Below, one piece after another: positions 26,108 to 36,136 of a stretch of DNA of 64,000 nt. The notes under the pieces were generated by a model. The model did not search any database. It saw only the letters and a program-made list of their open reading frames with translations, and was not told the DNA's origin. This stretch comes from Adiantum capillus-veneris. Its lineage: Eukaryota; Streptophyta; Polypodiopsida; Polypodiales; Pteridaceae. The stretch covers positions 17,007,077 to 17,071,076 of the forward strand of contig CM043946.1 in NCBI GenBank assembly GCA_014529385.2, written 5' to 3'. Position 1 is the first letter of the stretch; each line of letters begins with the position of its first letter. Position numbers and translations under genes: made by a program.

Positions 26108-26322
26108 AGCAAGATAACTACGCTTACATCAAAAGAAAAATTATAGTCTATGAGAGGTAGTATGACGGGATCCGGTGATAGAAGTATTTCATTGAGCCTT
26201 TCAGGGCCGAAGAGAAACACTATACGTTGTTGAAAGTGTATTTTACGGCTAATCCATACGTTAATTCTAATAGATCGTACAGAGTGAAAGCGATAGAAAT
26301 GATCATCATGTGGGTTATTCAT
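26104..26322 (-). CDS. Leader small ORF beta in B LTR
   Basis: 72 codons starting MNNPHDDHFYRFHSVRS, with ISRKIHFQQRIVFLFGPERL, PVILPLIDY and FDVSVVILL. Homologous to the frame at 16712-16930 of element A. Here beta precedes alpha, the reverse of the order in A. A second, intact copy is in the right LTR. Function unknown. Confidence 0.7.
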   Translation of the reverse strand: MNNPHDDHFYRFHSVRSIRINVWISRKIHFQQRIVFLFGPERLNEILLSPDPVILPLIDYNFSFDVSVVILL

Positions 26323-26868
26323 CTAGGATAGTATGTGAGAAATGTAGATATGAGAGAAGTGAAGAGATGAGAAGTTTCCCTCCCAAGCCCTATTCTTGCC
26401 CGTAGGCAATAAGGATACTGCGGGGAGAGATGTACCTGTAGCAAAGAGAACCTAGAGAGGATGAATTACTAAGAATGAGAGAGATAGGTTTGGTTAAGGA
26501 GATGAGATTAGATACATATATATGTATATGTTGGATTAGAGATGAAAATGAAAACAACAAGAAATCAAGAAAACATCAATGTAGAACACATCTTACTTGA
26601 AACCCTTCGGCACCATTATTGATGGGAGAGAGAAGAAGAGTGGATAATTCCACTTTGATTGATACACCAAGTGCAAGACCTTCTTTGATTAGAGTTGATC
26701 TTCCAAGGTTAGCTTGTTGCAAGAATGGCTAGTCTCCCTCTAGGAAAAAGTGTAGGCTTGGGCTTATGTTAATGGCTAAGTACAATTAGGCATTACTACT
26801 CACTCCCTCAAGAATTCCTCTCATCAATGGCTTGAATTCTTGAGTTCCTTCCAAGGAAGAAGAGGTCC

Positions 26869-26880
26869 CCTTTTATAGGT
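26869..26880 (-). promoter_or_regulatory. TATA box of element B 3' LTR
   Basis: Reads CCTATAAAAGGG on the minus strand; conserved in the right LTR near 53551-53562. Confidence 0.6.
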
Positions 26881-27704
26881 GAAGGGAACCCCCAAGGGTT
26901 TACACAAGAAGAGAGGAGCCAGTGTGAACAGGAATTGGAAAAGTTGGAAATGAGCTGCCCCTGCATGATGTGGGCAGACTAGGGTCCAGTATTTTGATCA
27001 TATCTCCTCAACCGTGGCTCCAAATAAAAAAATAAAAATATGGGCAAAAACTTCAGCTCATTAGCTACTATTTTCACTTTAAAATCATTTTTCAATTCGG
27101 ATTGGAACCTTGTGTAAAAAATTCATCAAAATAGGGTCCATTTATGGCAGCAAAAGTCTTCATGTGGTCTCCTTAGCTTAGACTTTCATTTAATTCCAAA
27201 GGACACCTCATGCCATATGAAAGCATGACATTGCTCCTTGACAAAGTTTTGTAATCATGCTTGCAATAATGCATTAAAATAAGTGTATCTTTGAAATCAT
27301 GCCACCTAGTGTCCCACTAGGATTTGATTCTCTCCTAGTAGCTATTTAAAAAGAAATATAAGAAAAGTATAAAAAATACATAGAATATATATATATATTG
27401 GATTTTACCCTAGATATAGGATCTAGCTAGGGTGTGAGATGATAATGAAATAGTAGAAATAAAGAATCAATGCTTTTTGCCCCAAGTTAAAGAGGCGGAG
27501 CTATTGATGCTTTTCCCATAATATTTTCTGATGGTAAAGTAAGGATATGTTACCCTTGAGAAAAATAATAGGATGAGATAAAAGGCTTATTATTATATTT
27601 AAATATGCATATGTACACTATAGGAAATATAATTATGTATCTAAAAAAATACAAGATAGATCTTGTAGCATGCGTTCCCACTATGTATGTGTCACAGCAC
27701 GACA

Positions 27705-27716
27705 TCCACCCCCTCT
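27705..27716 (-). other. Element B polypurine tract
   Basis: AGAGGGGGTGGA on the minus strand, immediately upstream of the 3' LTR. Confidence 0.7.
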
Positions 27717-27762
27717 AAACCTGCACATCCTCCGGTATGTGCCACATTGTCTCTTTGTAAGA

Positions 27763-30700
27763 TTAGACCTCTTGTACATCTTCCTTGTGTTCTTCTTCAC
27801 TGGATGATTCCAGAGCTTCATGTTCACTTTGATCTTCACTTGTGTTTTTCTCTTCTTCCTCATCCATATCTTCTAGATCATTGTCTCCTCTTCTCTTAAA
27901 CATTTTAATCCTTTTTTCTGCAATGGGAATCTTTACTTCTATACCATCTAGTTCAGACAAGTTGTAAGTAGCATTTTCATGCACATGCTTTACAACATAC
28001 GGTCCAAACCATCTTTTTGAGAACTTACGCATGACTGTGTGCTGGTTATCAAGGCTACTATCATACACTAAAACCCAGTCACCTTTGTCAATTGCTTTGC
28101 TCCTGAGTCGATGTCGCTTATCAAAATAGTCCTTGTTTTTCAACCTTGCATTTTTGAGTCGTTCTTTTGCAGCTTCAATGTCTCCAGGTCTTCTCTCTAG
28201 CTGCCTTATATGCAGTGCAAGGAGATCTTCCCTACTAAGCCCCTCTTGCCAAGGTAGTACATTCCATGTGGGAATTGTATCCTCAATCGGCATCACTGGC
28301 TTTTGACTATGCATTAGCTCCACAGGCATGTAGCTAGTTACTGAGCTATGTGTTGTACGATCAGCCCATAGAGCATATGGTAACAATTTTGGCCACTCAC
28401 CAACTCTTCCTTCGCAAGCCTTGGCCAAAGCTTTGATGATAGGAGGATGCCCTCTTTCACTCTTTCCATTGCCTTTAGGGTTGTAAGCTGTAGTAAGAGA
28501 AAGCTTGATCCTTAATCTAGAAAAGAACTCCCTTGCTTCTTCGGCATCCAATTCACCTCGATCTGCAGTGATTTTTCCCACACAACCATAACGGAAAATC
28601 ACCTCATCAAGAAGGAATTTGCACACAGCTTCTGTGGTCTTAGCTCTTAATGCTCTTCCTTCAACCTGTTTAGTTAGGTCCTCTCGTGCAAGAACCAAGT
28701 ATCTCATCTGCCAGAGTCCTAAAGGCATCGTGACTAGATCCACAACCCATTTATAGTGCATGGCTAGTGGATATGTAGGGTGCAATCCATCACGATGTCG
28801 AACATTTGAATACATTTGACAAGTTACACATGACTCTACAAACTGAGATACATCTTTATACATACCCTTCCACCGGTATTTTTCTTTCAACTTGGAGAAG
28901 GTTGCCCACACACCCCTATGTCCAGCCCATAGACTCTCATGAAACTCTTGCATGAGCTTTACTTGAGTATCTTTTTTACATATAACCCGTTGTGGTGTAG
29001 CACCCTTTTGTTTAGGATGCTTCCACAAGTAACCATCCCTTAAAAAGTACCCATATGCTTTCCTGCGTATCCTCTTGAATTCTTGTTCAGACCAATCATC
29101 CTGTTTTGTTAGAGTACTCAAGTACCTTCCAATAGAAAGCCAATCACCTTCATAAAGATCTTTCAAGAACAATTCAGGTGAATTAGTCATGCAGACATTG
29201 TTACCTTTGACATGAGAGATAGAATAGAATTTTGTGCCTACATCATCTCCCTCATCAATCATTTGTGACTCATCTTCATACCTTGCCCTTGATAGCATAT
29301 CTACCACTGTATTGTCTTTACCTGCAATGTGCTTAAACTCGGGATTTAAGGACTTAATGTAGGCAATCCACCGCAACATAGCAATGTCTGGTGTTGAGCA
29401 GCTTGTAATCATCCCAAGAAGTGGTAGACAATCTGTTTCTACAACCACACATACACCAATTAGGTACTCTTTCCCACTTTTCAAGGCTGTAACCATACCC
29501 CATAACTCTCTCTTTATCTGTGGATAGTTTCTTTGGCGAGCACTTAGTACCTTTGCTCCAAATCTTACCACATAACTGTGTCCTTCTTTGTCATCTTGCC
29601 CTATTGCCCATCCAATCCCTGTAGGACTGGTATCTACTGTCACAATCACTGGCCTTTGACACTCATAGTCTACCTTTCTCAAAGTCGTTGCTGACTGGAG
29701 TAACTCCTTTAGCTTTTTCATGGATTTTACATGTGCTTCTGTCCATTTAAACTTTTGATTCTTTCTAAGCAGCTGATAAAGAGGATCAGCTACATGTGCA
29801 TAATGTGGAATCCAAATAACATAGAAGACACATGCTCCCAGAAACCTTCTAACCTCAGTGATGCTAGTGCATGTTTCTTTCATTCTTTGGATGGCATCTA
29901 CTTTTGATGGACAAGGTTTCCTACCATATGGCCCGCACATGTGCCCCACAATGAGCACTTCTTTGACACCAAACATAGACTTTTTCCCTGACAATGTAAG
30001 ATTCACATCTTCCAACCTAGACAAAATTTTATCACAATCATTTATGTGATTTACCACAAACCTGCGATATCCCTTGAGATCCAAAGCTTCATCTTTGTCA
30101 CTTTCTTCACATCCTTTGATAGGCAAATCATCAATGAAAGGCATTGTGATTTGAGGAATAAAGTCACGTAAGACCTTATTCATCCCATTCATCATATGTG
30201 CAACCGAGTTGGTTGCTCCCTGTGGCAAGGTACACATCCTTACCAAACCCAAAGGTGTTCTCATGGTTGTCAAGTCTCTGCTTTCGATTGCAAGCTGAAA
30301 TTGATCATACCCTGAGTAGAGATCCCCCATTGAGTAGATTGCCCTCCCTGCAAACGCCTCTGCAAATTCATCCACAATTGGACCTGTTCCTACATTTCTA
30401 ATTGTCACCTTGTTCACTGGTTGCATATCTTGGATGAAGCGTAGAGAACCATTCTTCTTTGGAACTGTGAACCACCTGTTTGAGTATGGAGCACAAGAAG
30501 GCTCCAAGATTCCCATTTTGATTTTCTCATTCAATAGCTCTACTAACTTTGGAAAATGAGCCTTTGGAACCAGAATAGGCCGCAGATTCCAAGGCACATG
30601 AGGTATTGTGAAAATTACCATAGGAGCTACAATATAAGGATCAACACATCCTATCTCATGTGGCTCAAATGCAAAAGCCTTACCATGCTTTGAAAGCATT

Positions 30701-31224
30701 TCTTTGAAGCACTTTGTCTCCTCCTGTGTTAGAAACTCCTTGCAACCAATCTGCAGCTCTTGAAAGGACTCCTTTGTGAAGGTATGCCCGATCTTTTTAG
30801 GATTCCGCAAACTTGGTTGTAAAGAAGCCTGTTCAATTTTTTCCTTGTTGTTGGGTGGTAAGGGTGAAGTTACTGGTTTCACCTTCTTTGCTACACTCTT
30901 GTATTTAGTTTCAACATGGACCTCTGAGCCAACTGTTTGGCTTTCTTTAAAGGCTTCTATTACTTGATACATTTCCATAGAGCAAACTTCCACAACTTCA
31001 TTTTCAAGATGCAAACTAGACCTCATTATAGCATCAAGCTCACCCATAGTATCTACAAAAGAAACTTGTTCACAAAAACCCAAAACATTTTCAGTAGGCT
31101 TTAGCAACCCACTCTTTTTCATGCCTATTTGTACATTATGCACATATTGCCTCTCATATCTCTTCAAATCTTCAAGTTTTGTAAAACATACTGATCCATT
31201 CCTTGTTACCAAGGAGCTCATCAA
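27763..31224 (-). CDS. Element B pol: RT-RNase H-integrase
   Basis: 1153 codons without a stop. RT (about residues 210-420) has NRWFTVPKKNGSLRFIQDMQ and the catalytic box PFIDDLPIKG (nt 30128-30139). RNase H (about 490-610) has VTVDTSPTGIG, KRELWG, VETDCL and GKDNTVVDMLSR. Integrase has the zinc module (H-x3-H, CVTCQ), then Asp in WVVDLVTM, Asp in TADRGELDAEE and Glu in NPKGNGKSERGH, and a C-terminal FGPYVV module with an acidic tail. Phe-Ile-Asp-Asp-Leu-Pro-Ile-Lys-Gly and the GELDAEEAREFF segment recall fungal gypsy elements and copies I know from seed-free plants, not the common angiosperm clades. The frame is open upstream of the listed start, through the gag stop, in the -1 frame, so expression probably uses a -1 frameshift from gag-protease rather than an internal start. 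Confidence 0.92.
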   Translation of the reverse strand: MMSSLVTRNGSVCFTKLEDLKRYERQYVHNVQIGMKKSGLLKPTENVLGFCEQVSFVDTMGELDAIMRSSLHLENEVVEVCSMEMYQVIEAFKESQTVGSEVHVETKYKSVAKKVKPVTSPLPPNNKEKIEQASLQPSLRNPKKIGHTFTKESFQELQIGCKEFLTQEETKCFKEMLSKHGKAFAFEPHEIGCVDPYIVAPMVIFTIPHVPWNLRPILVPKAHFPKLVELLNEKIKMGILEPSCAPYSNRWFTVPKKNGSLRFIQDMQPVNKVTIRNVGTGPIVDEFAEAFAGRAIYSMGDLYSGYDQFQLAIESRDLTTMRTPLGLVRMCTLPQGATNSVAHMMNGMNKVLRDFIPQITMPFIDDLPIKGCEESDKDEALDLKGYRRFVVNHINDCDKILSRLEDVNLTLSGKKSMFGVKEVLIVGHMCGPYGRKPCPSKVDAIQRMKETCTSITEVRRFLGACVFYVIWIPHYAHVADPLYQLLRKNQKFKWTEAHVKSMKKLKELLQSATTLRKVDYECQRPVIVTVDTSPTGIGWAIGQDDKEGHSYVVRFGAKVLSARQRNYPQIKRELWGMVTALKSGKEYLIGVCVVVETDCLPLLGMITSCSTPDIAMLRWIAYIKSLNPEFKHIAGKDNTVVDMLSRARYEDESQMIDEGDDVGTKFYSISHVKGNNVCMTNSPELFLKDLYEGDWLSIGRYLSTLTKQDDWSEQEFKRIRRKAYGYFLRDGYLWKHPKQKGATPQRVICKKDTQVKLMQEFHESLWAGHRGVWATFSKLKEKYRWKGMYKDVSQFVESCVTCQMYSNVRHRDGLHPTYPLAMHYKWVVDLVTMPLGLWQMRYLVLAREDLTKQVEGRALRAKTTEAVCKFLLDEVIFRYGCVGKITADRGELDAEEAREFFSRLRIKLSLTTAYNPKGNGKSERGHPPIIKALAKACEGRVGEWPKLLPYALWADRTTHSSVTSYMPVELMHSQKPVMPIEDTIPTWNVLPWQEGLSREDLLALHIRQLERRPGDIEAAKERLKNARLKNKDYFDKRHRLRSKAIDKGDWVLVYDSSLDNQHTVMRKFSKRWFGPYVVKHVHENATYNLSELDGIEVKIPIAEKRIKMFKRRGDNDLEDMDEEEEKNTSEDQSEHEALESSSEEEHKEDVQEV

Positions 31225-31289
31225 GAAAGTTTCACCTATTTTTGGATCAAGCGAGACCCTTTTTCTTTCTGTACCACTGCAATCCCGCT

Positions 31290-33570
31290 TTACAATGGTA
31301 CTTGGCCAAAACCCATCATTTCTCTATGATCATGAAACTCTTTGCTTACCTTTGGTAGAGGATGTTCTCTGAGGTTGTCACGATTTCTTTCATGGTTTAC
31401 ACAGACTGTGAGAAATTGGACAGCTCGTTTACCATCTTTGCTACGTATTCTAGCATATGCTGAACCATCGTCCATTACCTTTGTTTCCATTCGAACTCCC
31501 ACAATGTAGGGTTGTCCAAGGATGAGATGATATGAAGATGTATCCTGTACAAAGAAGTTTTGGTCAATCTTTACATCACCTATTGTTACCTTCACACCTG
31601 GACATGCTGCATACAGTTCACCGGATGAATTGTTTGCCACTTTTACCATCCAGCCATGATCTGTGTCCATCGGCCATTTGCACTTGTTGTAGAGACTCTT
31701 TGACATTATGTTTATTTCTGAACAATGGTCAATCAAGGCAACAAATGGCTCTTCAAGATCACCTACCTTGACCAAAGTTTCTGTAGTAGCCCTTGCCCAA
31801 TGACTTCGTGAATAGTAACTCCTAGGAATATCTTCAACTTCTTCATCATCATTTGAGAAATACACTTGCTTCACTCTCCCACTAGATTGGTAGCATCCTA
31901 CCACAGCTCCATCATTCTCCTTATTTTGCAGTTGCATCCCTTGTGTCTTTGAGGTTTCCCCTTCAACCTGTGGACGAGAAACTTTAGCAAGGGTTTGCCT
32001 CTTTCTCTTGATGATGTCAATGATCTCCTCATGGAATTCACGCTTTGCAATGCCAAGAACTTCTCCCAGAGTAAACTCAATCTTGCTATTCAAGATCCTT
32101 TCCTCCAAGACTTTCTTTAAATCTGTAGCAACCTCAATATCAGATTGTAGTTTATAAGTTGGGCCTTTTGTCTTACCTTTCGTTGGCTCTTTCTTCTTTC
32201 TTGTTGTAGACTCCTCCATGAGTACTTCAGGTGGAGATGCTCCTTGTGTTGAGGGTGTTTGAGAAGGCATTGAGTCGCTTCTTCCCCCACTTCTAGAAGC
32301 TCTTTTTGATGGTCCTTCATCAGCATTCTCACGTTTGCGCTTCTCTTCTACAATTTCCTCATTTTGTTGGCATTTTGTAATGTAGGCATGCACTGACAAT
32401 GAGTCCACTGGATCATTCCATCCTGTTTCTAGACGTATGCAATCACCTGCTTCATGTAGAATCTCTTTTGTAAGCTTTCCCTTTTTAGCTAATTGCATGA
32501 CATTTGGCCAAATTTGACCATGATGGTCACTCACCTCTTCATCACAAAAATGTTCAATTTTTACTCCATAAGTAGCTGCCTCAACTGAAGAGGTGGCATG
32601 CTTGGTTGCCATATCTTCAACTAAGGTTTGCATTCCCCCCTTCCCAAAGTTAGTTCTCAAGGGTAGACATATCTCTCTTAAGTGAATTTTACCATCCTTA
32701 AAAAAGACAACATCTTTTGACAAAGCATCACTAAAATCATCACAATCCCTTCTTACATGGTCTGTACTATCACACCAAATACATCTATTAACAAACCCTT
32801 CTTTGGGCTGTTGTCTTTGCCCAGGAAGTGGCCCTGATGGTTGGCCTTTTTCTTCAAGCTTTGCAAGCTTCACCTTCAAGTCACGCATTCCCTTCACAAG
32901 CTCATCTATCATGGACTCATCAAACTTAGGAGCGATAAAAGTAGGCTTTACCATTTTGTCAGGAGTTGAGGTGGAAGGACTTGTAGTGTTTAGTACCATC
33001 TTGTCCCTTCTTCTTTGTCGTTTGGCAAGCAATGAGACAGCACCTTCAACCTCATTCCAGTCGGTCTTTAGTCCTTGCTTAGCATCTTTATCTTCAAGAA
33101 GAAGCTCCAAATTTTCTTGAAACTCTTTACCTGCAGCTTGTAAGAAAAGATCTATCTTCTCTGCATCTAGTGTGGCCCTTTCAGTCCTTGTGAGTTGTGC
33201 ATAGCGCCGCTCAAATTCCCTAAGTAGTTCTGTTATTGATAGTCCTTGCTTTGGCTTGACTACCCATTCTAAGAATGTCCTTTTGGTCACTCTCTCAGAG
33301 TCCTCCATGAAATATTCCTCCTTTAAAGCTACTTTGAGTTCTTCCCAATTTCTCCCATGTCCATCTTTAATTGCCCTAACATGCTCCCTAATTTCTGGAG
33401 CAACAACTAGCTCAAATATTTGAATCATCTCACCTTCTGAACCGCGATGCAGCTCCATCTCCTTCACATACTCGCGTAAGTACTTGGTTACATCTTTGCC
33501 ATTGAACTGATCCATTCTGTTGACGACCGCTTGTATGGCCTTTGTTGCTGAAATCTCCCTTCTTTCAGTA
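31290..33570 (-). pseudogene. Element B gag-protease, main part (split by C)
   Basis: About 760 codons of B origin; the first 36 codons of the visible open frame (above 33570) belong to the LTR of C and are not B protein. The true N-terminus is at 52222-52321. The gag core includes MDQFNGKDVTKYLREYVKEM and SERVTKRTFLEWVVKPKQGL. The zinc knuckle near 32767-32810 reads C-x2-C-x4-H-x4-C (CIWCDSTDHVRRDC). The protease region near 31540-31750 has ALIDHCSEINIM and YHLILGQP. The active-site triplet is D-H-C, unlike the usual D-S/T-G; relatives as I remember them have D-H-G. The frame ends 66 bases above the listed pol start. Apart from the insertion I see no stop. Confidence 0.85.
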
Positions 33571-34511
33571 TGTTGAGCCAGCAGAGGATCACACCCACAT
33601 TTTTGCTCACACTCATCATTTTTGTAACCATTGATTGTAATAAATATCTTTCCGACATTAATTTTGATTTGAGCCATTCATTAAGTAACGGGACTCAATT
33701 GAGTTTCCAGCTTGTAATTTCGAAGTAATTTCACTTGCTGATGTAATTAGTTAGAGATGTTCTCACCTCCAAGGCTGAGGTATATAAGCCAAAGTTTTTG
33801 TAACCTAAGGGGATTCAAATTATTAATCAAAGTGAGTTTTTGAGCGCCGTGACTGTGTCTGAGAGAGAGTGAGAGAGAGAGAGAGTCTTATCTACTTGCT
33901 ACGCGAGCTACGGAGCCGCCATTGGAGAAGCGACACCGCCATTGTGTTAGCAACAGCGAGAGCTACGCACTGATACCAAGAGTGCGCGCTATCGGCTTCT
34001 ATGTGTGGTAAGTTCCTACGAGCTTCGGTGTGAGTTTTCTTCCAACTTGTGTGTCGGAATAAAGCGTGCAGCATATTTATAGAACCACAACAAGTAGAGC
34101 TACGCATTACTACCATCGGGGTCAAGTTTCGGTCACCTGTATTTTTTGGCCTTTCTTCATACGCGTTTACCGCACGGAGTGATTATAGGTTGATTTTGCA
34201 GTTCAAGTCTTAAGGGTGTTGTTCTTACCTAGTGTATAGACTTCCCCTTGAGTTTGAGATCGATTCAATGATTCTAGATCCTGTTTCGTATAGCATTCGT
34301 TCGTAGTACGGATTTCAGTCACTTACGTATTTTAGAACTTAGATTTGATTTCCTTAGTAGTGATTGTCATTAGAAGGTCGAGTAGGTGATTTGACACCCA
34401 CCTAGTTGTTTCCATGCGCCTGCGGGTCAAGCTTCGTCCTCGTCTGACAAATTCTGTTGTTGGTTGAGTTCTCGCTATTTAGCTTCCACTAGCGGCGTAA
34501 CCGCCTTAACA
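33571..34511 (+). repeat. Element C 5' LTR
   Basis: 941 bp with a TATA box TATATAAG at 33781-33788 (51487-51494 in the 3' copy), then a GA-rich stretch near 33863-33885. Confidence 0.9.
33781..33788 (+). promoter_or_regulatory. TATA box of element C 5' LTR
   Basis: TATATAAG, identical in both LTRs. Confidence 0.6.
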
Positions 34512-34513
34512 TT

Positions 34514-34531
34514 TGGCGCCGCTGCCGGGGA
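34514..34531 (+). other. Element C primer binding site
   Basis: TGGCGCCGCTGCCGGGGA, two bases after the LTR. It differs by one base from the TGGCGCCGTTGCCGGGGA site used by many plant Tat/Athila gypsy elements (Asp tRNA type). Confidence 0.85.
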
Positions 34532-36136
34532 CGAGAGCCCTAAGTAGGTGGCCTTAGACTAATACTACGAGGTGAGTCGTATAAACTACTTTGTATACTT
34601 TAGTTAGAAAAGATCTAGGAGTGGTGGACTCCGAAGATCTCGAGAGATACTAGGAAGTGGGGTATTCCTGGGTCTTCCGTGTTGACAGTAATTTTAGTTT
34701 ATCTTAGATTTGTTTGTTGTTTTGTTGGTGTTGAGTAGTTGTTGATAGAAGAAGAATTTGCTAGTCCGTGAGTGACAGTGGATCTCTTTAAGATCACAAT
34801 TACCAAACCCATTTTATGATTAGGAATAGCTTAGGTAGGACTTCATTTGATCGTGATCTAGAGCTAATAATCATTGGAGTATTTGCTTGATATGGTTGAT
34901 TGCATGTTAGATCACTAAACCATCGAGTTAGTAGTGAAACTTGCAATAAACAAAAGTCAGAGAAATTTTCTGTGTATCTATGAGTTGCTGAGCACTAGAG
35001 AAAGCTTTAGGAAGGATTCTGTGCCAAAAAACTGGAAATCTGCAACTTTAGACATCATACGTGTATGATGTCTAAATGACCAAAACAAAAATTTTGACTT
35101 TACCAGAGTGTTCAAAATGGGGGTAATACCCTAATTTCAACTTAAAACAAGAGCATTAACACTCAAAGAAACCCGAAAAGACAAGTTGGAGTCCAAGAAA
35201 CGCAAAGAATAGGAAATTTTGGATTCAGATCTTGTTTTTACATTCAAACCTGACAAAAACACTTGAAACTCAATTATAAACATTGGAGAAGGCTTAAAAC
35301 CAAAAATAGTCAAAATCTGGGACAAAAGACATCATACGCGTATAATGTCTTTTGGCACATCCACTGCTTATTTTTTATATCTGACCTGACAAGATTGTTA
35401 CAAGCACTGTAGGAAGCATAAATATCAAGTTTTGACCCAAATTGATGAAAAAGACATCATACGCGTATGATGTCTTTGACCTTATTTTGGACATATTTTG
35501 ATACTTTGGTAACACATATCCATTGTAATAGCTGTCTAGAGGTTATATTTCAAGTTTCATCCCATTTGGATCACAATTGACCCAAAACAAGTCAAAGGCG
35601 GAAAATTGCCAAGAAAAGCCTAAATTAGCCATAACTTGCTCAAACAGAGTTCAAACAGAATTTTGTGAGTGGAAAGAGTATAAGGGGGCTACTGAGAGTG
35701 AGCATAACCAAAATAGTCTAAATCTGTGAAAAAAGACATCATACGCGTATAATGTCTTTTTCAGCATAACTGCAACAAAATTCTCACTTGATGAAACAGA
35801 AGTTGTCCAACTGACAAGATTAAACAATTGACCAAGTATCAATCAGTTTGGATCAATTCTGACCACAAAAACTTGGAAAAACAAATTGCCGAGACGGAAA
35901 AGTTAAAGTCCTTTAGGGGAATTGATGAATTTGAGATCGGGCAGGAATCTCCAGAATAACCAACCAAAACAAGGGGAACAAGCAAGTGTCATATCAACCG
36001 AGGGAAGTGTAAACTAAGTTGGGTGCAACCATTAGAGCCGATCTTTGAAGGAAGTGTTTCTGATACTTCTTCGGAGAGATCTTACGAGATTTTCACCGAA
36101 CACTTGTAACACTTCAACCTGAACAACAGAGAAAAT
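34532..36136 (+). other. Element C leader with palindrome array 1
   Basis: 1.6 kb without a coding frame. Four copies of a 24-bp palindrome lie at 35050-35073, 35327-35350, 35452-35475 and 35734-35757. Each has an 11-bp arm AGACATCATAC, a two-base centre and the inverted arm. The first has centre GT instead of GC, and the second and fourth have one changed base in the right arm. Sequence between copies is itself repeated in degenerate form. No counterpart of the small leader ORFs of A and B is present. Confidence 0.8.

Larger units (their letters stand above)
25692..27704 (-). repeat. Element B 3' LTR (left copy)
   Basis: 2013 bp with a sense TATA box (CTATAAAAGG, about 26870-26880). The LTR part downstream of it, about 1.15 kb, would be R-U5 and carries both small leader ORFs intact. 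Confidence 0.88.

Noticed and set aside
27687-33120. Plus-strand frames across the B coding region
   Set aside because: They are shadows of the long minus-strand gag-protease and pol frames and show no motif.
33571-33677. Start of B gag at 33677
   Set aside because: The first 36 codons of that open frame are antisense LTR of element C; the real gag start is at 52321.
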